Counted from the stretch's first letter, positions 43,675 to 56,327 are shown. The stretch is DNA of 64,000 nt from Candidatus Anaerostipes excrementavium (GCA_019114985.1 DXEM01000027.1:1-64000); one strand, 5' to 3'. The notes: generated by a model from the sequence alone, not told the origin. Numbers and translations are program-made.

Positions 43675-45336
43675 TTAAATATTTTCTAAAAGATCGACTA
43701 CTTCATCTAATCCTTTTTTCCCGAAATATACATGCTCTTCATCGATGATCATGCATGGTACGCTCATAATTTGATACTTGTCCTTCAACTCTGGAAAATG
43801 TGCCATATCATAGATATCTGCTGTGATCTTTTCTGACTCAATCGCAATACGCTGCAGCGCCATAACCAGATCTGGACACATCGTGCAGGATAAGGATACA
43901 ACTGCCTGGATTTTGTGTTCTTTATCGAAAGCCTGTATCTTCTCTAAAATTTGGGGATCAATGGACTGTCCAGGTCCGGCCGCATTATAAAGTGCAATTA
44001 CAAAGGAATTGAATTCATGTCCGCCCGGAATACCATGAAAAGAGGTTCCCATATATCTTCCATCTGCATCACAGATACGAATCGAAGGATACTCGCCTGT
44101 CGCTTCATTTTCTGTTTTTTCTTGAAAACTGCACTTTATTTTTGGAGAAAGTCTGCTCATTTCCTCTCCAAAATTCTTTGCCTCCTGAGAGATTGGACGA
44201 TGATCCAAACAAAACTCCAAAATAATCTCTTTTTCTAAACGCTCTAATACCGGAACCAGCTGTCTCTTCACCTCGTCGTTTAAGAATTCTCCTGAAACTT
44301 CTGCTTGTGTTTTATCTGTCTTTTCTTCTTCTAAAACGTATTCTCTCCGCTTCACTTCCTGCTTTTTAAGCTCCAGTTTTTCATAAAGCGATGAGATATG
44401 CTTTTCCAACGATGTTGCCGCCACTGCGCCATCCGAAACTGCTGTTACAACCTGACGAAGGTTTTTCACACAAATATCCCCTGCACCATATACTCCGTCA
44501 ATGCTGGTCTTTTGATTGATATCCGTAAGCAAATAGCCTCCTTCTGCTAACTTTAGTTTATTTTTAAAGAGTACATTTGCCGGTTCATATCCCGCAAATA
44601 CAAAAATACCAAATCCTTCTCCCGTCTTTGGTTCATACCGCCAGGTTCTATCTTTTTCCCGGAATATTGCATATTCTAATTTTCCATTCCCTCCGGCTTC
44701 TTTTATTTCTGTTTCAAAATGGACTTCAATATCAGGATGTGCAAGAACCTCCTGAGCGATGGATTCTGCACAGGTAAATCTTTCTCCCCGAACCATAACC
44801 CGAACTTTTTTCGCATATTTCGTCAGAAAAATAGCTTCTTCCGCTGCTGCAAAACCGCCGCCGATCACAAATACATCCATTCCAGTAAAAAACTCACCGT
44901 CACATGTTGCACAGTATGCCACTCCTCTGCCTCGAAATTCCATCTCTCCCTGGAACCCAATCCGTCTTGGACTGGCCCCTGTGGCAAGAATAATTCCAAG
45001 TCCCTGAAATGTCCCTTTATCTGTAACGACAGATTTTATATCCCCGTCTAAGTCCAATTCTTTCACCTCTGCCAGCTTAAAATCTGCTCCAAAATATTCT
45101 GCCTGTTTCCGCATATTTTCTGTCAGATGCGTACCATCCGTTTTAAGTACACCAGGATAATTCACGACTTCTGAGGTGATTGTGATCTGCCCTCCCATCT
45201 TTTCCTTCTCTATCACCAGCACCCGGTATTTTGCTCTCGCCAAATATATGGCGGCGGTCAGGCCCGCAGGCCCGCCGCCGATTACTATACTATCATAGAA
45301 CTCTTCCGCACGCTGTTTCATGTGCTGTTCTCCCAT
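43675..45336 (-). CDS. AhpF-like peroxiredoxin reductase with swapped domain order
   Basis: A 553-residue flavoprotein. The N-terminal 310 residues are a thioredoxin-reductase module (SIVIGGGPAGLTAAIYLARA, redox pair CATC, NADP/NADH loop VIGGGFAAAEEA, GAGDI). The C-terminal ~220 residues resemble the AhpF N-terminal double thioredoxin fold (SLSCTMCPDLVMALQRIA, with CTMC as the dithiol). In standard AhpF this domain comes first. It directly follows ahpC (11 bp) and would reduce it. The ATG at 45336 has AGGAGG 7 nt upstream. Confidence 0.88.
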   Translation of the reverse strand: MGEQHMKQRAEEFYDSIVIGGGPAGLTAAIYLARAKYRVLVIEKEKMGGQITITSEVVNYPGVLKTDGTHLTENMRKQAEYFGADFKLAEVKELDLDGDIKSVVTDKGTFQGLGIILATGASPRRIGFQGEMEFRGRGVAYCATCDGEFFTGMDVFVIGGGFAAAEEAIFLTKYAKKVRVMVRGERFTCAESIAQEVLAHPDIEVHFETEIKEAGGNGKLEYAIFREKDRTWRYEPKTGEGFGIFVFAGYEPANVLFKNKLKLAEGGYLLTDINQKTSIDGVYGAGDICVKNLRQVVTAVSDGAVAATSLEKHISSLYEKLELKKQEVKRREYVLEEEKTDKTQAEVSGEFLNDEVKRQLVPVLERLEKEIILEFCLDHRPISQEAKNFGEEMSRLSPKIKCSFQEKTENEATGEYPSIRICDADGRYMGTSFHGIPGGHEFNSFVIALYNAAGPGQSIDPQILEKIQAFDKEHKIQAVVSLSCTMCPDLVMALQRIAIESEKITADIYDMAHFPELKDKYQIMSVPCMIIDEEHVYFGKKGLDEVVDLLENI

Positions 45337-45347
45337 AGATTTCCCTC

Positions 45348-45911
45348 CTAGATAAGTCCGACCAAATCCAAACTTGGCTTTAAAGTATCTGCACCAGGCT
45401 GCCACTTTGCCGGGCACACCTCATCTCCGTGTTCTGCAACAAACTGAGATGCCTGAACTCTTCTGAAAAGCTCGTCTGCATTCCTTCCTACATTTCCCGC
45501 AATTACTTCATAAGCCACAATTTTCCCTTCGGGATTGACGATAAAACTGCCACGCTCTGCGACTCCATCTTCTTCAATCATTACATTGAACCCTCTTGCA
45601 AGTACACCGGTCGGATCTGCCAGCATCGGATACTGAATTTTTTGAATTGTCTTGGACGTATCATGCCATGCTTTATGTACATAATGGGTATCGCAGGATA
45701 CTGAATAAATCTCACAACCCACTTTCTGAAATTCTTCGTACTTTTGAGCCAAATCTTCAAGTTCTGTCGGGCACACAAACGTGAAATCTGCCGGATAGAA
45801 GAAAAACACGGACCATTTTCCCAGAATATCTTCCTTTTTCACTTCTCGAAATTCATTTCCCTGATAAGCCTGCACTTTAAAATCTACAACTTCTTTTCCT
45901 ATCAATGACAT
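45348..45911 (-). CDS. ahpC: Alkyl hydroperoxide reductase C (2-Cys peroxiredoxin)
   Basis: A 187-residue typical 2-Cys peroxiredoxin. Peroxidatic Cys in PADFTFVCPTE (about residue 47) and resolving Cys in DEVCPAKWQPG (about residue 166). It reduces H2O2, organic peroxides and peroxynitrite in the cytoplasm, recycled by the next gene. The promoter region carries a Fur-like and a DtxR-like site. RBS AGGAGG lies upstream. Confidence 0.96.
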   Translation of the reverse strand: MSLIGKEVVDFKVQAYQGNEFREVKKEDILGKWSVFFFYPADFTFVCPTELEDLAQKYEEFQKVGCEIYSVSCDTHYVHKAWHDTSKTIQKIQYPMLADPTGVLARGFNVMIEEDGVAERGSFIVNPEGKIVAYEVIAGNVGRNADELFRRVQASQFVAEHGDEVCPAKWQPGADTLKPSLDLVGLI

Positions 45912-45930
45912 TTTATTCCCTCCTGTTTTA

Positions 45931-45946
45931 GTTAGTCTTTTCTAAC
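45931..45946. promoter_or_regulatory. GTTAG-N6-CTAAC palindrome in the ahpC leader
   Basis: GTTAGTCTTTTCTAAC has the same arms and 6-nt spacing as the site at 47790-47805, and with the flanking A/T has 6-bp arms. It looks like a DtxR/IdeR-type operator placed just past the predicted transcription start. Confidence 0.5.
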
Positions 45947-45968
45947 TTGTGCCATTACTTTAACACGA

Positions 45969-46010
45969 TAAGAAGGTTTTCGTCAATGATAGATAATGAT
46001 AATTATTATT
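45969..46010 (-). promoter_or_regulatory. ahpC promoter with Fur/PerR-like box
   Basis: GATAATGATAATTATTATT (45992-46010) matches the classical 19-bp Fur box at 17 positions and the 7-1-7 form TGATAAT-N-ATTATCA with one mismatch. It abuts the -35 TTGACG (minus strand, 45981-45986). A weak -10 lies around 45960. PerR control is also possible. Confidence 0.6.
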
Positions 46011-46063
46011 ACCTAAGAGTAATTCAATAAAAAGATTTCTCAATATTTGGAAAGACTTCCATA

Positions 46064-47182
46064 TTATGAAAGTCTTCCCTTGTTCATCTCATATACCACA
46101 TCTGCCAGATTCATCGTAGATTTTCTATGAGATACCAACAATACTGTTTTATCTCCTTTTTCTTTTTTTAAAGATTTCATGATGATGCCCTCATTCAGAG
46201 AATCTAAATTGCTAGTAGGCTCATCCAGCAGAAGAAACGGTGCATCATGCAAAAATGCTCTTGCAATTCCAATTCTCTGTCTTTCTCCGCCTGAGAGAGT
46301 CTCTCCAAGCTCTCCTACTTCCGTATCATACCCTTTCGGAAGCGTCATAATGAAATCATGAATGGATGCTTTCTTTGCAGCTTCTATTATTTCTTCTCTC
46401 GATGCCTCCGATTTTCCCACCGCAATATTATTTGCGATAGAATCATGGAATAAAACAGTCTCCTGGGTTACATAAGACTCCATCCTCCGCAAATCAGAAG
46501 TATTGATTTCTTTCACATTTTTCCCAGATATCTTATTTTCGTCCGAGCGATAAATTTTTAGAGTTGTTAGTCCCTGCAGGTTTTCAAGAAAACTATCCCC
46601 CAATTCTGTATAAATTCCCCAATACTTGTTCAGCAGTTTCTTGGCAATTTTTTGAACCATCACAATGGAAATGGGAATCAAAGGAACACAGATAAGAAGC
46701 ACAAGACTTGCTTTCCAATTGATAAATGATAAAATGACAAACAATGTAATCGGCGCCAACAAACTATAGAAAAGCTGAGACAGATATTTCCCAAAATACG
46801 TTTCTAATTGTTCCACTCCTTCTGCCGCCATCTGTACCACTTCGGAAGTAGCAGCATTTTCCCGATAAAAAACTCCTAATCGCAGCAATTTTTCATAGAT
46901 TTTGTCTCTTAAGATACGTTTTACATCCACACTCGCATGAAAAGATGCGCGGGAAGCCTGTCTGTCACAAAGAAACCGCAAAATAACAGCCGAAACGGCA
47001 AATCCCCCGTAACATCCCGCCATTTGTAAATCTACTTTCCAAAACAACGCCTGTTCCAAAAGCATAGATGCGCTGTAAATCAGCAGAATCTGACAAAGCA
47101 GCGCAAACCACTGCCAGATCACCTGATAAACAATATATTTTCTTGCATGGGACAAAAGTCCCATCAGCCGTTTTTTAATCAT
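46064..47182 (-). pseudogene. CydC/CydD-like ABC exporter with an internal in-frame deletion
   Basis: An N-terminal part with five or so membrane helices (LLSHARKYIVYQVIWQWFA... to LTTLKIYRSDE) is joined in frame to a late ATPase segment that begins just before the Q-loop (YVTQETVLFHDSIANNI) and contains LSGGERQRIGIARA, LLLDEPTSNLD and the switch His. About 200 residues, including helix 6 and Walker A, are missing, and the length is 373 instead of ~575. ATP binding should be lost. The start at 47182 has AGAGGA upstream. No partner half-transporter is present. Confidence 0.8.
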
Positions 47183-47344
47183 AATTTCCTCTTTCACTTC
47201 TATTTTTTTCTCGTATACTGCATATTACATGCCAGACTGCCAGGAACGGATGATAAAATATCATTCTCGATCCGGAGAATCTCATCACCTGCCGGATCCT
47301 TTCTCTCTCTTTTTCTCAAGATCTTTCATCATTACAGCTCCATC

Positions 47345-47743
47345 TTATTCTATTACTTCTTTTGGCTGAACTGTTTTCACCCACAGGAAAAAATACAGCA
47401 GATGCCCTACCCATACAATGACAAGACAAATTCTTCCAACCGGCACTTGGCTCATCATAAGAAATCCTATCGACATAACAGCTGTCGCCATCCCTACAAT
47501 TCGCAGTTTCGTTCCCATGGTCATAGCACGCTCTCTTACAAAACGATCCAAATATTTCTGATATAAACTTGTTCCCACAAACCAATGATGCAGTTTCTTA
47601 GAACTTTTTGCAAAACAAAACGCTGTTGCCATATAAAACGGCACAGTAGGAAGAATTGGCAGAACAATCCCTACAGTTCCCAGTCCCAAACTAAGAAATC
47701 CCAGCACAATCCAAAAAATTCTCAGTGGATTTTTCTTATTCAT
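47345..47743 (-). CDS. DUF454 (YbaN-like) membrane protein
   Basis: A 132-residue protein with four hydrophobic stretches and the DUF454 signature [35 protein letters not shown] near residues 20-55. The molecular role is unknown. In other Firmicutes it often neighbours iron or haem-linked ABC genes, which fits the crippled exporter just downstream. A GTTAG palindrome lies 46 bp before the start. RBS GAGGAG. Confidence 0.85.
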   Translation of the reverse strand: MNKKNPLRIFWIVLGFLSLGLGTVGIVLPILPTVPFYMATAFCFAKSSKKLHHWFVGTSLYQKYLDRFVRERAMTMGTKLRIVGMATAVMSIGFLMMSQVPVGRICLVIVWVGHLLYFFLWVKTVQPKEVIE

Positions 47744-47789
47744 TTTCTTTCTCTCCTCGTATTCTATTAAAATTCAATGCCTTCATTCT

Positions 47790-47805
47790 GTTAGTTATAA
47801 CTAAC
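47790..47805. promoter_or_regulatory. GTTAGTTATAACTAAC palindrome
   Basis: A perfect 16-bp palindrome upstream of the DUF454 gene, with the same GTTAG-N6-CTAAC arms as the ahpC leader site. It resembles DtxR/IdeR-family metal-repressor operators. Confidence 0.6.
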
Positions 47806-47821
47806 TTTTATCCAAAAAAAC

Positions 47822-47841
47822 AAACCGCCCGCAGACGGTTT
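47822..47841. terminator. Terminator after the nitroreductase gene
   Basis: AAACCG...CGGTTT stem with T-runs on both sides (ATTTTTT on the plus strand, GTTTTTTT on the minus strand), 46 bp past the nitroreductase stop. Confidence 0.6.
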
Positions 47842-47887
47842 ATTTTTTCATTATATGGAATACCATTGTATTTTGTCAACAAAAAAA

Positions 47888-48481
47888 TTAATCTCTCCAT
47901 TCGACTACTTCTTCGAATTTCTTGCGAGGTCTTTCTCTTGGAAATTCATTCGGATAACCGAAGGCAATCGCCGCAATTAACTGTCCTTTATGATCCAGCC
48001 AGTCGCACAATTCCGAATACGCAAAGTAAATATCACAGATCCATAAACTTCCGATTCCTTTGTCCGTGGCAGCAAGGAGCATATTTTCTATGGAAGCCCC
48101 GACAGACTGCGTATTACAGATCTCCGAAACACGTTCCTCCACTGATATATTTTCCATGAGGTCTTTCCCCAAAGTATTGACCACAAACACGACAACAGGA
48201 GCTTGTTCCATAATATCAGCGGTATATTTTGCTCCGTCGATATGCTGTCTGCTCTGCGGCAGCATCGCATCTCCATTTTCTTCCCTGGAAATCCCCTGGC
48301 GAAAAGCATGTAACATTTTTTCTTTTTCATTTCCTTGGACTACAATATATTTCCAAGGCTGTCTGTTCTTAGAAGATGGGGCTTTGATTCCACTTTCGAT
48401 AATCTCCCGGATATCTTTTTTGGCTATCGGTGTGTCTAAAAATTTTCTCGTGCTACGTCTGTCATAAATCGCTGAAATCAT
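47888..48481 (-). CDS. Nitroreductase-family protein
   Basis: A 197-residue FMN-dependent nitroreductase-fold enzyme: DRRSTRKFLDTPIAKKDIREIIESGIKAPSSKNRQPWKYIVV at the N-terminus is the classic flavin-binding segment, and the centre has SVGASIENMLLAATDKGIGSLWICD. Natural substrate unknown; quinones, nitro-compounds or flavins are usual. It follows the hydrolase by 20 bp in one operon. Confidence 0.9.
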   Translation of the reverse strand: MISAIYDRRSTRKFLDTPIAKKDIREIIESGIKAPSSKNRQPWKYIVVQGNEKEKMLHAFRQGISREENGDAMLPQSRQHIDGAKYTADIMEQAPVVVFVVNTLGKDLMENISVEERVSEICNTQSVGASIENMLLAATDKGIGSLWICDIYFAYSELCDWLDHKGQLIAAIAFGYPNEFPRERPRKKFEEVVEWRD

Positions 48482-48501
48482 ATTCTTGTCCTTTTTAAAT
48501 C

Positions 48502-49269
48502 TTAAAGTTTTTCTGTTCTTCCATTTAGAAAATCCATAATCAGCAAAGCGGATGCTTTTGCATTGGTCATAATCGCCGGATGTCCTCCTTTAGGAAAAAG
48601 ATGCACATATCCGTTGGGTACTCGCTGCCTCATCTGCTCATATTCCTCTGCCAGATCTTTTCTGACCATCGTATCTTCCATACTTCCCATGAACAAGACC
48701 GGGACTGATAAACGCTCCAATGGTTTCTGAAATAAAGGCATTTTCTTTTGCGCACACTCGACTAATGCCTTTGTATCAGCATCGACCACTTGCTCCCAAT
48801 CTTTTCCCTGGCACCATTCATAAAACTGCTTTGCATTTTTATCTTTTTTGGCAAAAGTCCTTTCTGCAAGCAAATTTTCTGCAAAATCATCTGCAAGCGT
48901 TCGGCCATCAAAACTATCTGCTACAACAGATTCGATAAGATCCGGTCTTTCCATCGCTGCATTAACAGCCGTCCATGCTCCGCCGCTTGTCCCGATCAGA
49001 TTTACATTTTTATAATTGAGATGCTCAATAAGCCCGATCACTTGCTTAGACTGAGATATCCAAACATCTGATGAAAATTCTTTTAATCGATCTGATTGCC
49101 CATTTCCTAAAAAGTCCATTAAAATAACCTTAAAATTTTTCTGATATAACGGCAACAGCAATTCAAACATGACTGATGATGCAGTATTTCCATGCAGCAT
49201 CAACACAGGTTTTCCGGTTCCAATTTCTCTATAAAATATTTGTTTTGACTGGTATGTAAAATATGACAT
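48502..49269 (-). CDS. Alpha/beta hydrolase
   Basis: A 255-residue hydrolase: oxyanion loop LMLHGNTASS, nucleophile elbow GTSGGAW (Ser near residue 95), late acidic residue in MGSMEDTMV, and the catalytic His in FPKGGHPAIM. No signal peptide. The substrate is not predictable. First gene of the pair with the nitroreductase. Confidence 0.88.
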   Translation of the reverse strand: MSYFTYQSKQIFYREIGTGKPVLMLHGNTASSVMFELLLPLYQKNFKVILMDFLGNGQSDRLKEFSSDVWISQSKQVIGLIEHLNYKNVNLIGTSGGAWTAVNAAMERPDLIESVVADSFDGRTLADDFAENLLAERTFAKKDKNAKQFYEWCQGKDWEQVVDADTKALVECAQKKMPLFQKPLERLSVPVLFMGSMEDTMVRKDLAEEYEQMRQRVPNGYVHLFPKGGHPAIMTNAKASALLIMDFLNGRTEKL

Positions 49270-49415
49270 TTCCCTGCCTCCTAATCTTCGTTTATTTCAT
49301 GCTAAGATTAGCAAGGCGCATTGCAATAACAAGGATACGCCCTGCTATTCCCTTACAAAAATTCCCATAACTAATTCCTCCAATAAAACTCGTTTGATTT
49401 TCCAATCTCATTATA

Positions 49416-50576
49416 CTATTTTACGAGTACCTTTTCCATCCTCATTTTACAGACAATACTGATAAATCCTATCACAATAAAAATCAATGTTCCAAACAGC
49501 GAAAATCTTGTATGAATCGCCGTAATAAGTAATCCACAGATAAATGTACCGATCGTCGTTCCTAAATTAGCAGAAGTCAGATATAATCCGTTGGAGAACT
49601 CCGGTGCCTCTGGCCCGGCTTCCGTAATCAGATATTGATTAACGTTCGAATTGATCCCTGCCAATACCCCGATCAGAGCTGTTAAAATTCCTGTCACAAT
49701 TACAATATTTCCCGTGAAAAATAGTGCGGCATACACTGCTATTAATCCAAATGGCAAAAGAAATGTTGATTTCTTAGCATCAGCTGTCAAGATCTTTCCT
49801 GCAATCATATTTCCGCCGATATTGGCTAATCCATAGATCATCAAAAACCCGCTGATAGCTGCGGCATCCAGTTTTGTAACGGTTCCCATAAAGTCCGAGA
49901 TATAACTAAAAAATCCGAAAATTGCTCCATTTAAAAAGATAACAATCAGAATGCTCCAGCGCATGGACGGTCTTTTCAATACACCAATCTGTTTTCCGTA
50001 GGATATCGTTTCTGTCGCAGGCATAGATGGTACGAAAAAGACCGTTAGAAGAAAGGCGGCTGCATTAACTGCTGCAAAAAATAGCATTGCTGTCATAAAG
50101 GAAGATGCTGCCGCAATCAGATTCGTAACCGGTACGCCCAGAACCATACCAGCTGATACACCGATAAATACCTTAGATACTGCTTTTGCCGATTCTTCCG
50201 GCTTCACCGCTTTTCCCGCTTCTGTTAATGCCATAGAAACATACACCGGATGAAAAGCCGCCGGAATCACCCTGGCAATCATTAAAACCATAAAGTTTCC
50301 CGCAAATGCTGATATGATATTACTTCCAATGAAAATACCTCCCGATATCAACATCAACGTTTTCCTGTTTATTTTCGAACAAAGGAGCGGCATCGTCGGA
50401 CCCGCTGCCGCTACCACAAGAGCAAAACCGCTTACAAGCCATCCCGCTGCTGCAATGCTTACCTGGTATCTCTCCGCTATCATAGGAAGGATCCCCACAA
50501 CTCCCATCTCTGTATTAAGAATACCGAAAACGCCCAAAGTAAGTATAAATATCAGTCTGCTGCTGTTTTTGTTCAT
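49416..50576 (-). CDS. MFS transporter (AraJ/YdhP-like)
   Basis: A 386-residue major facilitator with 12 predicted helices; N-terminal LGVFGILNTEMGVVGILPMIAERY and LVVAAAGPTMPLLCSKINRKTLML match the sugar or drug efflux AraJ/YdhP-type subfamily. It follows the GH1 gene by 15 bp and ends the six-gene operon, so it might export a sugar derivative or relieve sugar-phosphate stress. The 146-bp gap before it (49270-49415) shows nothing clear. Confidence 0.85.
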   Translation of the reverse strand: MNKNSSRLIFILTLGVFGILNTEMGVVGILPMIAERYQVSIAAAGWLVSGFALVVAAAGPTMPLLCSKINRKTLMLISGGIFIGSNIISAFAGNFMVLMIARVIPAAFHPVYVSMALTEAGKAVKPEESAKAVSKVFIGVSAGMVLGVPVTNLIAAASSFMTAMLFFAAVNAAAFLLTVFFVPSMPATETISYGKQIGVLKRPSMRWSILIVIFLNGAIFGFFSYISDFMGTVTKLDAAAISGFLMIYGLANIGGNMIAGKILTADAKKSTFLLPFGLIAVYAALFFTGNIVIVTGILTALIGVLAGINSNVNQYLITEAGPEAPEFSNGLYLTSANLGTTIGTFICGLLITAIHTRFSLFGTLIFIVIGFISIVCKMRMEKVLVK

Positions 50577-50591
50577 GCTGTCTATTTCCTC

Positions 50592-53925
<3,334 letters not shown>

Positions 53926-53949
53926 GTTTTTCTCCTTTCAAACATGCTT

Positions 53950-54303
53950 TTATAAGCATAAGGTCAATGTTGCTTTGATGTCTCCGCTTCCCAGTATTCT
54001 TTTCAGTTCTTTCTCTGACATGTTCTCCACCTTTCCCAGTCTGGTAAAATTCCATGTATTAGGTGCATAGTAAATAACCAATAAATTTCCTTCGGACAAG
54101 ATCAAATCGCCTGGCCGTGTAGTAATCCTCTGATCATTTTGGGGAAGACTTTTTCCAAGATGAGCAAATTTCTCCATATGAGCATAATCCTTCATTTCTA
54201 ATGTCAATGCTCCTTCTCCAAGCAGCTCTTTAAACGCCTGTACCGAACTATTTTCATACAATGTAATTTGCATCGTCTCACCGTTTACTTCCATATTCAC
54301 CAT
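53950..54303 (-). CDS. Cyclophilin-like fold protein
   Basis: A 117-residue protein of the cyclophilin-like fold family often found beside aldo/keto reductases and hydrolases in Clostridia: MEVNGETMQITLYENSSVQAFKELL...LTLEMKDYAHMEKFAHLG and RPGDLILSEGNLLVIYYAPNTWNFTRLGKV. No catalytic prolyl-isomerase residues are obvious. RBS GGAGG is upstream. The role is unknown, probably a small-molecule binding module. Confidence 0.8.
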   Translation of the reverse strand: MVNMEVNGETMQITLYENSSVQAFKELLGEGALTLEMKDYAHMEKFAHLGKSLPQNDQRITTRPGDLILSEGNLLVIYYAPNTWNFTRLGKVENMSEKELKRILGSGDIKATLTLCL

Positions 54304-54353
54304 TTTTATTTCTCCTCCTTTCTACTGCTTCTTATTTCTTGACATCATATTTT

Positions 54354-55232
54354 TTATTGCAAGCTTGTCAAAACCGGATGTTCCAGATAATCATAAAGCC
54401 GGTCGATCTCACTTGGTTTTGAACAATCCAGCATGGATGGACAATTCTTATCCAGTCCGGCAATCCGCTCCATATCCTCTTTATCCAGCGCAAAATCCCA
54501 TATTGCCAGATTTTCTTCCATTCTCTCTTTGTGCACAGACTTTGGAATGATGACGACTCCCTGCTGGATGTTCCACCGCAGAATAATCTGCGCCGCCGTC
54601 TTATTATGTTTTACGGCGATTTCCTGCAGAACAGGTTCTGTAAACATTCCCTTTAATCCCTCTGCAAAAGGAGCCCATCCCTGTGGCTGTATATCCAGTT
54701 TTCGCATGACCGCAAGATCTCCCGGCCTCTGGAAATGAGGATGGCGCTCGATCTGATTGACCATTGGCTTAACATTTACGTTATAGCAGAGATCTATTAA
54801 TCGAGCCGCATCGAAATTACATACCCCAATCGCACGAATCTTCTTTTCCTTATAAAGCTCTTCCATCGCTCTCCACGCTCCATAATAATCACCCAGCGGC
54901 ATATGAATGAGGTAAAGATCAAGATAATCCAGTTTCAGCTTATCCATGGAACGTGAAAATGCCTCTTTCAATTTTTCATATCCCATCTCCTGAATATAGG
55001 CTTTTGTCGTAATAAAAAGTTCTTCTCTTCTTACGAACCCTTCCGAAACCGCTCTTTGAATTGCCCTCCCCACCGCTTCTTCGTTTTTATAAGAGCTGGC
55101 AGTGTCAATCAAACGGTATCCTGTCCGGATTGCCTGATATACCACTTCTTCGCACTCATGTTCCGGTACTTGAAAGACGCCAAAACCTTCCTGCGGCATC
55201 TCTACATGATTTCTCAGTTTTACATACTGCAT
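54354..55232 (-). CDS. Aldo/keto reductase
   Basis: A 292-residue NADPH-linked TIM-barrel reductase. Catalytic residues visible: Asp in YRLIDTASSYKNE with Tyr 4 residues later, Lys in ITTKAYIQEMGY, His in LYLIHMPLG; the cofactor end is IPKSVHKERMEENL. It starts at the strong RBS GAGGAGGG. Within the operon it sits between the alpha/beta hydrolase and the cyclophilin-like gene. Confidence 0.92.
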   Translation of the reverse strand: MQYVKLRNHVEMPQEGFGVFQVPEHECEEVVYQAIRTGYRLIDTASSYKNEEAVGRAIQRAVSEGFVRREELFITTKAYIQEMGYEKLKEAFSRSMDKLKLDYLDLYLIHMPLGDYYGAWRAMEELYKEKKIRAIGVCNFDAARLIDLCYNVNVKPMVNQIERHPHFQRPGDLAVMRKLDIQPQGWAPFAEGLKGMFTEPVLQEIAVKHNKTAAQIILRWNIQQGVVIIPKSVHKERMEENLAIWDFALDKEDMERIAGLDKNCPSMLDCSKPSEIDRLYDYLEHPVLTSLQ

Positions 55233-55291
55233 GATTTTTCCCTCCTCTTTTTCTTTATCATCTTTTTGATCCGTATTTTCATCGGTGCCTC

Positions 55292-56233
55292 TTATTCCAG
55301 GCTCTCATGCAGAAATCTCTCGATTTCATCGAATGGGATCTTTGAGGTGTTGTCATAAAGATCAATGTGATTACAGTCTTTTACAACAAGCATCTGCTTC
55401 GGTTCCGCTGCTTTTTCAAACGCCATATCGCTCATGAACCGGCTTTCTGCCTGCTCGCCCACACAAAACAGAATCGGACGCGGCGAAATCTCGTCAATGT
55501 GATCCGTCAGACTGTAATTTAGGAAACTTAAATCTGATGTTGTTGTAAAATTCCCTCTCGCATTCGGGTGGTGTCCCCGCTTTGTGCCGTAGAATTCAAA
55601 GAATTCTCTCCAGAGTCCTTGAATTTCTTCCGGAATTTCCTCCACAGCTTCCTCTCCATATGATGGAATATACTCTGGCTCTCCAATCTCGGCATCTTGC
55701 CAACGCTGAAGAGACAGCATTTCTTTCCGCTCTTGAATCTGTTCAGGTGTCATACCAAGTCTGGCGGCTGCACTCATGTCAAACATACTTGCAGTGACCA
55801 CTGCCCGGATACGGGTATCCATTGCCGCTGCGGACAGAGCAAACCCTCCGCTTCCGCAGATTCCAAGAGCTGCGATTTTCTCCCTGTCTATATAAGGAAG
55901 CAGCCCAAGATAATCTACCCCGGCACTGATATTCTCACTGAACAAATCCGGAGATGACACATGTCTGGGCTCTCCGCCGGACTCTCCCATATAGCATGGA
56001 TCAAAGGTTAAAACTACGAATCCCCGCTGTGCCAGTTCATTGGCATACACAGACGGTCCCTGCTCTTTTACTCCGCCATAAGGTGCGCCAACTACAACAG
56101 CAGCATATGTTTTCTTCTTGTCCAAATCTTTTCTCGTATAAAGATCTCCTGCAATGGCGATTCCATATCGGTTTTGATAACGGACATGAATTCTTTCGAT
56201 ATTTTCATTCAGCTTGGAAATATAATGACTCAT
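55292..56233 (-). CDS. Alpha/beta hydrolase (dienelactone-hydrolase-like)
   Basis: A 313-residue hydrolase: nucleophile elbow GICGSGGFA (Ser near residue 125), acid region RPILFCVGEQAESRF, and His in VVKDCNHIDLYD. The N-terminal YGIAIAGDLYTRKDL and VVVGAPYGGVKEQGPSVYANELAQRGF are typical of YcjY/DLH-type enzymes. It is the first gene of the six-gene minus-strand operon and is divergent from the LysR gene. Confidence 0.88.
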   Translation of the reverse strand: MSHYISKLNENIERIHVRYQNRYGIAIAGDLYTRKDLDKKKTYAAVVVGAPYGGVKEQGPSVYANELAQRGFVVLTFDPCYMGESGGEPRHVSSPDLFSENISAGVDYLGLLPYIDREKIAALGICGSGGFALSAAAMDTRIRAVVTASMFDMSAAARLGMTPEQIQERKEMLSLQRWQDAEIGEPEYIPSYGEEAVEEIPEEIQGLWREFFEFYGTKRGHHPNARGNFTTTSDLSFLNYSLTDHIDEISPRPILFCVGEQAESRFMSDMAFEKAAEPKQMLVVKDCNHIDLYDNTSKIPFDEIERFLHESLE

Positions 56234-56279
56234 AACAATTCTCCTTTTCTGATGTTTGGTAACTGTTCTTTCTGTTTAC

Positions 56280-56308
56280 AGTATATAAAACAAAGACTTT
56301 AATTACAA
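56280..56308 (-). promoter_or_regulatory. Promoter of the six-gene hydrolase-to-MFS operon
   Basis: Minus strand TTGTAA (56303-56308), 17-nt spacer, TATACT (56280-56285). It is about 47 nt upstream of the hydrolase start, within the LysR-controlled divergent region. Confidence 0.65.
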
Positions 56309-56327
56309 ACAGCTATTAAACATGATT

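Noticed and set aside
47198-47344. Coding-like minus-strand stretch (DPAGDEILRIENDILSSVPG)
   Set aside because: About 40 codons without a start or partner; it may be a remnant, but there is too little to name it.
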